A stretch of 64,000 nt of DNA from Variovorax gossypii (GTDB lineage Bacteria > Pseudomonadota > Gammaproteobacteria > Burkholderiales > Burkholderiaceae_C): assembly GCF_003965815.1 (NCBI RefSeq), contig NZ_RXOE01000002.1, positions 248,001 to 312,000 on the forward strand, read 5' to 3'. Shown here piece after piece: positions 17,222 to 25,904 of this stretch. Below the pieces are notes generated by a model. That model was not told the origin of the DNA and ran no database searches. It saw only the letters and a program-made list of their open reading frames with translations. Positions within the stretch are counted from its first letter, which is position 1. Each line of letters begins with the position of its first letter. The translations under genes and the position numbers were made by a program.

Positions 17222-18453
17222 CGCCGACCACCACCACGTCCGCGCAGCCGCAGCGCCGCCCGCACGCGCCGCTGTGGCTGCTCGCGCTGGTCACCTTCAG
17301 CGGCACGCTGGCCATGCACATCTTCGTGCCCGCGCTGCCCATCGCCGCGAAGAGCCTCGGTGCCGGCATCGGCGCGATGCAGATGACGGTGAGCCTCTAC
17401 ATCCTCGGCCTCGCGGTGGGCCAGCTGGTGTATGGCCCGCTGGCCGATCGCTACGGAAGGCGGCCGGTGTTGCTGCTCGGGCTGGGGCTCTATTGCGTGG
17501 CGGGCCTCGCCGCCGCGCTGGCGCCCGAGGTGCATTCGCTCATCGCCGCGCGGCTGTTCCAGGCCATCGGCGGCTGCTCCGGCCTCGTGCTGGGGCGCAG
17601 CATCGTGCGCGATACGGCGGAGCCGCTGGAAGCTACGCGCCGGCTCGCGCTGATGAACCTGATGGTCACCATCGGCCCGAGCCTCGCGCCGCTGATCGGC
17701 GGTGCGCTCGCCACCGCGCTGGGCTGGCGTTCCATCTTCTATGCGCTCTTCGGCCTGGGCGTGGTGGGCTTTCTCTTCACCTGGCGCATGCTGCCCGAGA
17801 CCGGCGCGCCCGGCGCCGCGGTGAACGCGCGCGAACTCGGGCGCAACTACCGCAAGCTGCTGGCCTCGCCGGCCTTTCTCGGCTTCTCGATCGGCGGCGG
17901 CTGCGCCACCACGTCGATGTACGCCTTCATCGCTTCGGCTCCCTTCATCTTCGTGGACCAGCTGCACCGGCCGGCGCACGAGGCGGGTATCTACCTCGCC
18001 ATCCTGGTGTCGGGCGTGTGGCTGGGCAGCTTCCTCACCAGCCACCTGATCTCGCGCGTGAGGGTCGACCGGCTCATGATCCGCTCGAACGCGCTGAGCG
18101 TTGCCGCGGCCTTCGTGCTGCTCGGCGCGGCGCTGACCGGGCATCTCTCCGTGCCGCTCATCGTCGCCTGCATGTTCCTGTACACCGTGGGCGCCGGCAT
18201 GGCCTCGCCGGCCGCACTCACGCAGGCGATCAGCGTGAATCCGCAGGTCATCGGCTCGGCCTCGGGCCTCTACGGCTTCTCGCAGATGGCGGTGGGCGCG
18301 CTGTGCACCGCGCTCGCGGGCATGGGGCACAGCAACCCGGCGCTGGCATCGGCCATCGTGCTGGCGGGAGCGGGCATCGTGGCGCAGCTGTCGTTCGCGG
18401 TGGCGCTGCGCACGCAGAAGCGTGCAGCCGCCGCAGCGAAGCTCAGCGCGTAA
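17218..18453 (+). CDS. Bcr/CflA-type multidrug MFS exporter
   Basis: The 411-residue inner-membrane protein has about 12 hydrophobic helices. The MFS motif A is GPLADRYGRRPVLL, and the early MHIFVPALPIAAKSLGA segment is typical of the Bcr/CflA drug:H+ antiporters. It overlaps the outer-membrane factor gene (ATGA) and so is the last gene of the MarR operon, adding a second, probably single-component export route. Its end overlaps the convergent lipoprotein gene by 11 bp. Confidence 0.92.
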   Translation: MTPTTTTSAQPQRRPHAPLWLLALVTFSGTLAMHIFVPALPIAAKSLGAGIGAMQMTVSLYILGLAVGQLVYGPLADRYGRRPVLLLGLGLYCVAGLAAALAPEVHSLIAARLFQAIGGCSGLVLGRSIVRDTAEPLEATRRLALMNLMVTIGPSLAPLIGGALATALGWRSIFYALFGLGVVGFLFTWRMLPETGAPGAAVNARELGRNYRKLLASPAFLGFSIGGGCATTSMYAFIASAPFIFVDQLHRPAHEAGIYLAILVSGVWLGSFLTSHLISRVRVDRLMIRSNALSVAAAFVLLGAALTGHLSVPLIVACMFLYTVGAGMASPAALTQAISVNPQVIGSASGLYGFSQMAVGALCTALAGMGHSNPALASAIVLAGAGIVAQLSFAVALRTQKRAAAAAKLSA

Positions 18454-18985
18454 ACAGCCAGCCGCCCTTGGGCTGGCGCACCAGCTCATGGCGCTTGACG
18501 GCGCGTTCCTCGCCGTCGTCGCCCACGTAGACCACCTCGAAGCGCAGCAGCTTCGGCGAGACCATCTTCCAGTTCTGGATGCGCTTCACGGTCACGCAGG
18601 CGGTCTTGTCGTGGTACTGCATCTCCGACATCGGGCCGCCCTGGAAGCCGCTGCCGTCGAACAGGCGGCCGGGCGCGGCGAAGGGGTTGAGCACGGCGCC
18701 GTTGCGCGCGGTGATGCAGCCTTCGGTGCGCACGAAGGACTCGATGGTGGGCGAGGCGCTGCGCACCACCTTGCCCACGGCCGGGCTCGGCGGCTTGCTG
18801 GCGATGGCCTCGCGGATGCGCTCGACCTGCTCCTCGGTGATGGGCGCGAGGCCGTCCTTCGAGACCACGGGCGGCGGCGCTGCCGGCGGTGCGGGCGGCG
18901 GCGGGGGCGCGAGAAGCGTGCAGCCCGTCGCGAGTGCCAGCGGCACGGTGCAGGCGAGGGCGGTGCCCGGTGTTCCGAACTTCAT
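18443..18985 (-). CDS. Hypothetical lipoprotein with proline-rich linker
   Basis: The 180-residue protein has a hydrophobic leader and a probable lipobox ATGC (Cys22), followed by a Pro/Ala linker (25-40). The C-terminal domain contains two cysteines (in EGCITARNG and KTACVTVKR) that could form a disulfide, and ends VRQPKGGWLFTR. I do not recognise the family. Its 3' end overlaps the convergent MFS gene by 11 bp. The 144 bp upstream on this strand are almost all purines (about 19060-19130). Confidence 0.7.
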   Translation of the reverse strand: MKFGTPGTALACTVPLALATGCTLLAPPPPPAPPAAPPPVVSKDGLAPITEEQVERIREAIASKPPSPAVGKVVRSASPTIESFVRTEGCITARNGAVLNPFAAPGRLFDGSGFQGGPMSEMQYHDKTACVTVKRIQNWKMVSPKLLRFEVVYVGDDGEERAVKRHELVRQPKGGWLFTR

Positions 18986-19129
18986 GACTCAGTCTCTCCC
19001 TGAGGGCTTGCGGCCCCTGGAGGCCGCGGGCTGAAAATTGCGGGCCGCGAAAATGCGGTGCATCGTCGTTGTCGTCCTCTGTCTTCTCTTCTCGACTCTT
19101 CTCTTCTTCTTTGTTCTTGCTTGTTGTTG

Positions 19130-19849
19130 TCAGAAGCGTTCGTGGGGTGCAAGGTAGCGCCACTGCCCGGGCTGCAGCCCCGCCAGCGGCACGCGGCCGA
19201 TGCGGATGCGCCGCATCGCCACGATGCGCAGGCCGACGCCGTCGCAGATGTGGGCGATCTGCCCGGGCCGCGCGCCCTTGAGCGCGAAGCGCAGTCCCGT
19301 CTGCTCGTCGGTCTGCCGCCCGATGCTCACACGCGCCGGCGAGCGTTCCAGCCGCGCCAGCGCCTCGGGGCTCACCGGGCCGGCCACGTCGACCATCACT
19401 TCGTGCTCGAGGATGCCCGCGTCTTCCTGCAGCTTGCGTTCGATGCGGAATTCCTGCGTGTACGCGACCAGCCCGCTGGCCCCGGTCTCGAGCGGCGTCA
19501 TGCAGCGCTGCGCCTTCGCATGCGCCGGCAGAAAGCGCAGCCCCGCGCGCTCGGGCTCGTGATGGTTCGCGGCAATCAGCAGGCGGTGCGCGGTGTCGGT
19601 AGCCATGCCGGCAGGCTTGTACAGAAGCAATGTGACAGGCAGCACGGGTTCGGGCCTGGCGCCGGCCTCGATCTCGACCTTCTGCTGCGGCAGCACGCGC
19701 GACTGCGGCAGCATCTGCGGCACGCCGTCCACGCGCACCGCGCCGTTCTCTATCAGCAGCTCGGCTTCGCGGCGCGATACGCCGGCCAGCGCCGCCACGC
19801 GCTTGGCGAGGCGGATGCCTTCATCTTCGGCGGGAGCATTCATGTTCAT
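19130..19849 (-). CDS. RsuA/RluF-family pseudouridine synthase-like protein with altered active site
   Basis: The 239-residue protein has an N-terminal S4 RNA-binding domain (about 12-60, RLAKRVAALAGVSRREAELLIENGAVRVDG split across it) and a pseudouridine synthase domain from about 72. In this superfamily the catalytic Asp sits in a GRLDxxTxGLLL motif. Here the aligned segment is TPLETGASGLVAYT, so Glu121 stands where Asp is expected and the preceding Arg is Pro. Isomerase activity may be lost or changed; RNA binding is probably kept. The start ATG 19849 overlaps the stop of the upstream Nudix-MBL gene (ATGA). Confidence 0.82.
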   Translation of the reverse strand: MNMNAPAEDEGIRLAKRVAALAGVSRREAELLIENGAVRVDGVPQMLPQSRVLPQQKVEIEAGARPEPVLPVTLLLYKPAGMATDTAHRLLIAANHHEPERAGLRFLPAHAKAQRCMTPLETGASGLVAYTQEFRIERKLQEDAGILEHEVMVDVAGPVSPEALARLERSPARVSIGRQTDEQTGLRFALKGARPGQIAHICDGVGLRIVAMRRIRIGRVPLAGLQPGQWRYLAPHERF

Positions 19850-21513
19850 CGGGCCGCCGCCAGCTGGCGGATGCGCGCCACGTGCGCGGCCAGCGAGCGC
19901 GCCGCCACCGGCCACATGCGCTCGGGCACGTCGTCGTAGGCCAGCGGAAGCCATTGCTCGGGCGTGCCTTCGGGCAGCGTCTGCATCGCGGCGGCGATCT
20001 TGGCCTCGCGCTTCAGGCGGTGTGCCTTCAGCATGCCGATGGCGATGCGGGCGAAGCCGATCACGTAGCCGTGCGCGGGCAGGATGAACTCGATGCCGCC
20101 GGCTTCGCAGGCCTTGTCGAGCGCATCGAGCGAATCGAGGTACGCGCTCATGTCGCCGTCGGGCGGATCGATCACCGTGGTGCTGCCGTTGAGGATGTGG
20201 TCGCCCGAGAAGAGCAGGCCGTCTTCCTCCAGCACCAGGCACAGGTGGTTGGCCGCGTGGCCGGGCGTGTGGACCACGCGCAGCGTGTGCGTGACGGCCT
20301 CGCCCGCGTCGCTGGTGCCCGAGAGCACCAGGCGTTCGCCGTCTTCCAGTTCGCGCTCGGGCGCGAAGCGCGCGGTGGCGCGTGCCGTCGGCTTCGAGGC
20401 CAGCCCGACGATCGGCGGCTTGCTGCCGTTCTTGCACAGCGCCTGCAGCGGCGCCGCGCCCGGCGAGTGGTCGGCATGCGAGTGCGTGCAGACGATCATG
20501 CGGATGTCGCCATGCGTGGCGCGCCAGAGCCGGCCGATGTGGTCGAAGTCGTTCGGGCCCGGGTCGATCACGATGTAGCCGGTGGCCGCGTCGCCCACGA
20601 TGTAGCTGTTGGTGCCGGGGCCGGTCATGATGCTGGCGTTGGGCGCGGTCAGGCGCATCACGTTCTTCAGCAGCGGCACCGGGGTTTCGCTCTGCCAGTC
20701 GAGCGCGTGCAGCACCTGCCCGTCGGGGCAGACCAGCGCGAGCTCGCCGTAGGGCGACTCGTGCTCCATGTAGCGTGCGTCCTCGCCCTTGAGCAGGCCG
20801 GCGCGCGGGCAGCTGGTCCACAGCGGAACCTCGCCGGCGCAGGCCGCGAGCAGGGCGTCGACCGTCGCGTAGGTGGCCATGCGCTGCAGCGTGCGCACGG
20901 TCGGGAAGATCATGAAGAAGGTGCCGGCTTCGTGGCGCGCCAGCGCATCGGCGGGGTGCACCCAGCAGGGCTCGAACTGCTCGTTCTCGTCGGCCGTGGG
21001 CGTCTGCCCCTCGGGCATGCGCGCCACCAGGAAGGGCACGTCGAAGCGACGGGGCAGGTCGCGGTCGGTCATCCAGTGCGCGAAGGTGAAGACGCGGTCG
21101 GAATCGAGCACCAGGCCGCGCGCGGCGCACTGGTCGGCAAAGGCGGTGCCGGCGGTGTTGCCACGGTCCATCGCGGCGATGTCCTCAGCCGTGACGGCGC
21201 TGCCGTCGGCGTGGTGCGCGAGCAGGATGCCCAGTTCCTCGAAAGCCTCGCGGATCGCCGCGATGGCCTGAGTGCGCTGCACGCGGCTCTGCGTGGGGCG
21301 GCGCGTGGCGATGCGCTTTGCCGCTTCGTCGGCTTCGTCGATGTGGCCGCCGGGAAACACGTACGCGCCGGGCGCGAAGCTGGCGGTGGCGGAACGGCGG
21401 GTCATGAGCACTTCGATGCCGGCGGCGCTGTCGCGCAGCAGCAGCACCGTGGCGGCCGGGCGCAGGGGCGCGGGCTCGCGTGGGATATGTAGTTGTTGGG
21501 AGGAACGGACCAT
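19846..21513 (-). CDS. Nudix hydrolase-metallo-beta-lactamase fusion protein
   Basis: The 555-residue protein joins two enzymes. Residues about 18-230 form a Nudix domain of the NUDT19 type, with PGGHIDEAD, an insert, then REAFEELGIL, the core of the Nudix box. Residues about 280-520 form a metallo-beta-lactamase domain of the LACTB2 type, with the zinc motif THSHADH, HTPGHAANH and a later SGDHILNG. Nudix domains of this group cleave CoA-like or nucleotide substrates; LACTB2-like domains can be RNases or thioesterases. The coupled role is unknown. It overlaps the pseudouridine synthase-like gene downstream. Confidence 0.9.
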   Translation of the reverse strand: MVRSSQQLHIPREPAPLRPAATVLLLRDSAAGIEVLMTRRSATASFAPGAYVFPGGHIDEADEAAKRIATRRPTQSRVQRTQAIAAIREAFEELGILLAHHADGSAVTAEDIAAMDRGNTAGTAFADQCAARGLVLDSDRVFTFAHWMTDRDLPRRFDVPFLVARMPEGQTPTADENEQFEPCWVHPADALARHEAGTFFMIFPTVRTLQRMATYATVDALLAACAGEVPLWTSCPRAGLLKGEDARYMEHESPYGELALVCPDGQVLHALDWQSETPVPLLKNVMRLTAPNASIMTGPGTNSYIVGDAATGYIVIDPGPNDFDHIGRLWRATHGDIRMIVCTHSHADHSPGAAPLQALCKNGSKPPIVGLASKPTARATARFAPERELEDGERLVLSGTSDAGEAVTHTLRVVHTPGHAANHLCLVLEEDGLLFSGDHILNGSTTVIDPPDGDMSAYLDSLDALDKACEAGGIEFILPAHGYVIGFARIAIGMLKAHRLKREAKIAAAMQTLPEGTPEQWLPLAYDDVPERMWPVAARSLAAHVARIRQLAAAR

Positions 21514-21651
21514 GGGCCAATTATGGAGAGCGGGCGCGGTACGTGCATGTCGCGCATAAGCTCATATGGAATCGGGCATCAGCCGCGCGCCACAATGCGC
21601 GCCTGCACTGTCTGCATTGAAGACAAAAGACTGACCGACCGAAAGACTGCA

Positions 21652-22689
21652 ATGGCTCATTCTCCACTCACCCGTCTTGCCAGATTCACCCGATTCACCG
21701 GACTCGCCCACCGCGGGCTGCTGCTGGCCACCGCATCGCTCGCCGTGCCCGCCGCCTTCGCCCAGCACGCCGCGCACGACTGGCCGCAACAACCCGTCAC
21801 GCTCATCATGGGCTTTCCGGCCGGCTCGGGCGTGGACGTGGTGGCCCGCGCCATCCAGGAGCCGCTTGCGAAGCAACTCGGCAAGCCGGTCATCATCGAC
21901 TACAAGTCGGGCGCCGCGGGCAACATCGCCAGCGACTACGTGGCCCACTCCAAGCCCGACGGCTACACGCTCTCGTTCGGCACCGCCGCCACGCACGGCA
22001 GCAACGCCGCGCTCTACAAGAAGCTGCCGTTCGACGTGGAGGCCGACTTCGTGCCGGTGGCCCCGGTGCTCGACGTGTCGAACGTGCTCACCATCAATCC
22101 CGACGTGATCAACGTCAAGACCTTGAAGGAATTCGTCGAGCTGGTCAAGGCCAACCCCGGCAAGTACAACTATGCGTCTACAGGCAACGGCGCCGGCACG
22201 CACATGGCCTTTGCCGAGTTCAACTCGCGCCTGGGCCTGAACATGGTGCACGTGCCCTACAAGGGCGGCCCCGAGGCGATCACATCGGTGGTGCGCGGCG
22301 AAACGTGCTGCATCATGAACCAGGTGCAGACCGTGCTGCCGCACTACAAGGCCGGCAAGGTGCGCCTGCTGGGCGTGACCACCGCCACGGCCGTGCCGGC
22401 GGTGAAGGAGGTGCCCACCATCGCGTCGAGCGGCCTGCCCGGCACCAAGGGCTTCGACAGCTCGATCTGGTTCGGCATCTTCGCGCCCAAGGGCACCGAC
22501 CCGCAGATCGTCGACAAGCTCAACGCGGCGGTGAAGGCGGTGCTCGAGACCCCCGAGATCCGCGAGCGCTTCGAGAGCCAGGGGAACACCGTGCGCATCG
22601 AGTCGCCGGCGCAGTTCAAGAAGACCGTGCACGACAACCGCGTGAAGTGGGCCGAGGTCGCCAAGGCGGCGAACATCAGCATCGATTGA
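21652..22689 (+). CDS. Bug-family periplasmic solute-binding protein (tripartite tricarboxylate transporter type)
   Basis: The 345-residue protein has a basic N terminus and hydrophobic leader ending at AFA-QHA (about residue 38). It then shows the Bug signature WPQQPVTLIMGFPAGSGVDVVARAI and later VPYKGGPEAITSVVRGE. Bug receptors bind carboxylates in the periplasm; many are orphans without their TctAB permease, as here, and some act as sensors. It faces the convergent torF gene, with a long hairpin element between. Confidence 0.9.
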   Translation: MAHSPLTRLARFTRFTGLAHRGLLLATASLAVPAAFAQHAAHDWPQQPVTLIMGFPAGSGVDVVARAIQEPLAKQLGKPVIIDYKSGAAGNIASDYVAHSKPDGYTLSFGTAATHGSNAALYKKLPFDVEADFVPVAPVLDVSNVLTINPDVINVKTLKEFVELVKANPGKYNYASTGNGAGTHMAFAEFNSRLGLNMVHVPYKGGPEAITSVVRGETCCIMNQVQTVLPHYKAGKVRLLGVTTATAVPAVKEVPTIASSGLPGTKGFDSSIWFGIFAPKGTDPQIVDKLNAAVKAVLETPEIRERFESQGNTVRIESPAQFKKTVHDNRVKWAEVAKAANISID

Positions 22690-22708
22690 ACGCTGTGTTC
22701 CGGGGCGT

Positions 22709-22804
22709 GTGCACAGGCCGCCGGGTACTCCCCTCCGCGAATGTCCCCCGGCCTTCGGCCTCCTCTTTTATTTCGCTGCGGGGAGCACCCGACGCCCTGT
22801 GCAC
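22709..22804. repeat. Long imperfect inverted repeat between convergent genes
   Basis: Arms of 33 bp (22709-22741 and 22772-22804) pair with about five mismatches, both ending in GTGCACAG/CTGTGCAC. The 30-bp loop itself contains the hairpin GGCCTTCGGCC. It lies between the ends of the Bug and torF genes and could end both transcripts, but it is far larger than a usual terminator and resembles a mobile palindromic (MITE-like) unit. Confidence 0.65.
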
Positions 22805-22847
22805 GAGGCACGCTGTCGGGGCGCTGCCGGCATGAGCGCACTGCCGA

Positions 22848-23678
22848 TCAAAGCGTCTTGGTCAGCGTGAGGATGAAGCGGGCCTTGTTCAGCGAGTAGG
22901 TCTGCTTGCCGAAGGCGCCGAAGCCCAGGTCGATGCCCGGATTGCTCACTGACAGGTACGAGCTCTGCTTGTTGGCTCCCTGCACCGAGCCTGCGAGCGA
23001 CAGGCCGTTGCCGAAGTCGTAGCTCGCGCCCACGTTGTAGTCGACGTAGCTCTTGTAGCCCAGGCTGCGGATGTCGCTCGACATGTTCGTGTAGCCCACG
23101 GCCGCCTTCAGCGTGAGCTTGGGCAGGAGCTCCTTGCTGTAGGCCAGGTTCAGGTAGCCGGTGTTGGTGCCCTTCAGGCCCGAGCCGGCCTTGTTGCCGG
23201 CGTAGCCGAAGTAGTCCTTCGACACCGTGTGCGAGTACTTCAGCGTGAACGAACCGATGGTTTCGTCGGTGTAGCCCGCGCTGCCGTAGAGCTCCGTCGT
23301 GTTGCCCGACGAGTTGCCCGGATAGATGTACGTGAGCGCACCCACGTCCATGTCGAAGGGGCCGGCCTTGAACTTGTAGCCGCCGTAGATGTCGCTCTCG
23401 ATGCTGTTGCCCTTGAGCCAGTTGACGCTCGAATTCCAGTTGCCCACGTAGAAGCCGCTGTCGCCGAAGGCGTAGTCCAGCCCGCCCTGGATGGCGGGCT
23501 TGAACGCGCTGGTCTTGGCGTAGTCGTTCTTGCCCAGCATGTCCTGGTCCTGGCCGCGGAACTTGTAGTTGGTGGTGAGTGCCACGTTGCCCGTGAGCTG
23601 CGCGCTCGCGAGCATCGGAAGAGCGGAAAGAACAGGGAGGGCGAGCACAGGCAGGGCGGTGCGAAGGATGTTTTTCAT
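22848..23678 (-). CDS. TorF-family outer-membrane porin
   Basis: The 276-residue protein has a cleavable signal peptide (to about residue 26, ASA-Q) and then alternating beta-strand sequence beginning LTGNVALTTNYKFRGQDQD. That opening is the hallmark of the TIGR02001 'TorF' putative porins. It ends with a strand terminating in Leu (FILTLTKTL) rather than Phe. As the last gene after the ABC catabolic operon, 116 bp downstream of the dehydroquinase, it may let the operon's substrate cross the outer membrane. Confidence 0.88.
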   Translation of the reverse strand: MKNILRTALPVLALPVLSALPMLASAQLTGNVALTTNYKFRGQDQDMLGKNDYAKTSAFKPAIQGGLDYAFGDSGFYVGNWNSSVNWLKGNSIESDIYGGYKFKAGPFDMDVGALTYIYPGNSSGNTTELYGSAGYTDETIGSFTLKYSHTVSKDYFGYAGNKAGSGLKGTNTGYLNLAYSKELLPKLTLKAAVGYTNMSSDIRSLGYKSYVDYNVGASYDFGNGLSLAGSVQGANKQSSYLSVSNPGIDLGFGAFGKQTYSLNKARFILTLTKTL

Positions 23679-23794
23679 CGAAAGAATCGCTGACGTATGG
23701 AGGAGCCGTCAGCGTAGGAGCGGGCGCCTAAACGCCGCGTAAAAATCGAGGCCCGCGGCGCAAAAGTTTCATCGAGACGCGGGCCGCGACGGAA

Positions 23795-24241
23795 CTAGGA
23801 GGCCTCTTGCCTGGCGGCCGACACCGCGGCGCGCAACGCCAGCAGGTAGCTGTCCACGCCGAAGCCGCAGATCTGCCCCTTGACGATCTCGGCGAAGACC
23901 GACTTGTGCCGGAACTCCTCGCGCGCGTGGATGTTCGACATGTGCAGCTCCACCACCGGGCAGGTCAGTATCGCGAGCGCATCGCGGATGCCGTAGCTGT
24001 AATGGGTCCATGCGCCGGCGTTGATCAGCACCGCGTCCTTGCCCTGCTCGAAGGCCTGGTGGATGCGCTCGCACATCGCGCCCTCGCTGTTCGTCTGGTA
24101 GCTCTCGACCTCGGCGTCGAGCTCGCGGCCGAGTGCCTGCAGTGCGGCGTCGATTTCTGCCAGCGTGGTCGTCCCGTACTGCTTCGGGTCGCGCTTGCCG
24201 AACATGTTGTGGTTGATGCCGTGAAGCATGAGCACGTTCAT
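23795..24241 (-). CDS. aroQ: Type II 3-dehydroquinate dehydratase
   Basis: The 148-residue protein matches the small dodecameric type II dehydroquinase. It opens VLMLHGINHNMFGKRDPKQYG (normally LxxLNGPNLNxLGxRxPxxYG), the catalytic Tyr lies in KQYG, and it has INAGAWTHYSYGIRDAL and VVELHMSNIHARE with the conserved His and Arg. It converts 3-dehydroquinate to 3-dehydroshikimate. The HGINHN variant of the usual NGPNLN loop and the catabolic operon context suggest a dissimilatory (quinate-type) role rather than the shikimate pathway. ATG 24241 has an AAAGGA site. Confidence 0.88.
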   Translation of the reverse strand: MNVLMLHGINHNMFGKRDPKQYGTTTLAEIDAALQALGRELDAEVESYQTNSEGAMCERIHQAFEQGKDAVLINAGAWTHYSYGIRDALAILTCPVVELHMSNIHAREEFRHKSVFAEIVKGQICGFGVDSYLLALRAAVSAARQEAS

Positions 24242-24291
24242 CGCGGATTCCTTTCGTGGTGTTGATGGTTCGGTCGGCGTCGGTGTCGCCA

Positions 24292-25101
24292 TCAGCGCGA
24301 TGGCTGCCATGAGGCCAGAAGCTCGCGCGCCGCTGTGCACGCTCTAGCCGCGCGCTCCGCGTGCCCGAGCGCTGGATGGGTGCTGCCAGTCGGTACTTCC
24401 ACGCCGACGGGTATGTCCCGCGGCAACGCGTCCATGAAAGCCTTCAGCGGCAGTTCGCCTTCGCGGGGGAAGAGGCGCCCTTCGCGTGCCTCGGCCACGA
24501 TGCCGGCATCCGTCGGATCCTTGCGCGGCGCATCGCACAGCTGCACCGAACCCAGCGCGCTGGCCGGCACTTCCCGCAGCATTTCCGCCGTGCCGCCGGA
24601 GCGGAACAGGTGCAGCACGTCGATCAGCAGTCGCCCGTTGGCCCGGCCCGCGCGCTTGACGATTGCGAGCGCCTGCGGCAGCGTGCCGACGACGCGGAAG
24701 CGCATGAACTCCAGGTCCACCCCGAGGCCGACGTTCGCCGCGAGATCGCACAGCGCGCCGAAGCGATCGACGAGGCGACCCGCGTCGACATCGTCGCCCG
24801 ACACGTTGATGCGCCTCGCGCCCAGTTCCGCAGCCAGTACCAGCATCGGAGCGAACTCGCCGATGCGGACCTCCGGCGTGAGCGGAATGAATTCGACGTC
24901 GTGGATGCCCACGCCGGCATCGGCCATGCGACGTCGCCATGCCGGAGCCGTGGCAGCACTCGGCGGATACGAGACCGCACCGGGCGCAGCGGGAAGGATG
25001 CGGATGCCGACATTCTGGAAGCCGGCTTCGGCGGCAAGGTCGAACAGATCGGGCGGCGCCACGTCGAGCACCGTCAGGTGGGCAAGGGACAGGGGCGTCA
25101 T
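24292..25101 (-). CDS. Xylose isomerase-like TIM-barrel protein (sugar isomerase/3-dehydroshikimate dehydratase-like)
   Basis: The 269-residue protein belongs to the AP endonuclease 2/xylose isomerase-like TIM-barrel group. Metal-ligand candidates occur in order: Glu in VDLEFMRF, Asp in LIDVLHLF, a Gln in SVQLCDAP and Glu in VGVEVPTG. This is the pattern of isomerases, epimerases and of AsbF/QuiC 3-dehydroshikimate dehydratases. With a dehydroquinase next door, dehydration of dehydroshikimate to protocatechuate is a reasonable guess. Its ATG (25101) overlaps the ATPase stop by 4 bases, so it is co-translated with the transporter. Confidence 0.8.
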   Translation of the reverse strand: MTPLSLAHLTVLDVAPPDLFDLAAEAGFQNVGIRILPAAPGAVSYPPSAATAPAWRRRMADAGVGIHDVEFIPLTPEVRIGEFAPMLVLAAELGARRINVSGDDVDAGRLVDRFGALCDLAANVGLGVDLEFMRFRVVGTLPQALAIVKRAGRANGRLLIDVLHLFRSGGTAEMLREVPASALGSVQLCDAPRKDPTDAGIVAEAREGRLFPREGELPLKAFMDALPRDIPVGVEVPTGSTHPALGHAERAARACTAARELLASWQPSR

Positions 25102-25904
25102 TTGTGGAGCACCTGTCCGAGAAAATCGCGCAGCCGCGCGTGCTTCGGGTTCATGAAGAACTCCTCCGGCGGCGCCTGCTCGACGATCTCGCCGCGGTCC
25201 ATGAAGAGCACGCGGTCGGCCACCGCGCGCGCGAAGCCCATCTCGTGAGTCACGCACAGCATCGTCATGCCTTCCTCGGCCAGGCCGATCATGGTGTCGA
25301 GCACTTCCTTCACCATCTCGGGGTCGAGCGCAGAGGTCGGCTCGTCGAAAAGCATGATGCCCGGCGTCATGCAAAGCGCCCTGGCGATGGCCACGCGCTG
25401 CTGCTGGCCACCGGAGAGCTGCGCCGGGTACTTCCTCGCATGCTCGGGAATGCGCACGCGCGACAGGTACTTCATCGCCGTGGCCTCGGCTTCGGCCTTG
25501 CCCGTGCCGCGCACCTTCATCGGCGCGAGCATGCAGTTCTCCAGCACCGTGAGATGGGGAAAGAGGTTGAACTGCTGGAACACCATGCCGACCTCGGCGC
25601 GCACGGCTTTGACGTTTCTCGCGTCGGCGCCGAGGTCGATGCCGCCGACGACGATGCGGCCCTTCTGGTAGGGCTCCAGCCGGTTGATGCAGCGGATGGT
25701 CGTCGACTTGCCCGAGCCCGATGGTCCGCAGATGACGATGCGCTCGCCCTTGCGCACCTTCAGGTCGATATCGGCCAACACCTGCATCGTGCCGTACCAC
25801 TTGCTGACCTTTTCCATCGAGATCACGGTTTCCGCGCCAACCGCATGCGGCACGGCGTGGTCCAGGGCGATGCCGGAGTCCTGGGAAATCATGGCCGGCG
25901 CCAT
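25098..25904 (-). CDS. Polar amino-acid-type ABC transporter ATPase
   Basis: The 268-residue protein has Walker [10 protein letters not shown] (60-68), the Q-loop in [13 protein letters not shown], the signature LSGGQQQR and Walker [13 protein letters not shown], all typical of the HisP/GlnQ group. The first 28 residues precede the domain and form a short extra tail. It starts at ATG 25904 inside the stop of the receptor gene. It powers uptake through the two permeases encoded upstream. Confidence 0.95.
   Translation of the reverse strand: MAPAMISQDSGIALDHAVPHAVGAETVISMEKVSKWYGTMQVLADIDLKVRKGERIVICGPSGSGKSTTIRCINRLEPYQKGRIVVGGIDLGADARNVKAVRAEVGMVFQQFNLFPHLTVLENCMLAPMKVRGTGKAEAEATAMKYLSRVRIPEHARKYPAQLSGGQQQRVAIARALCMTPGIMLFDEPTSALDPEMVKEVLDTMIGLAEEGMTMLCVTHEMGFARAVADRVLFMDRGEIVEQAPPEEFFMNPKHARLRDFLGQVLHK

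Noticed and set aside
19882..21492. 536-codon plus-strand open frame
   Set aside because: Antisense shadow of the Nudix-MBL gene with no recognisable domain.
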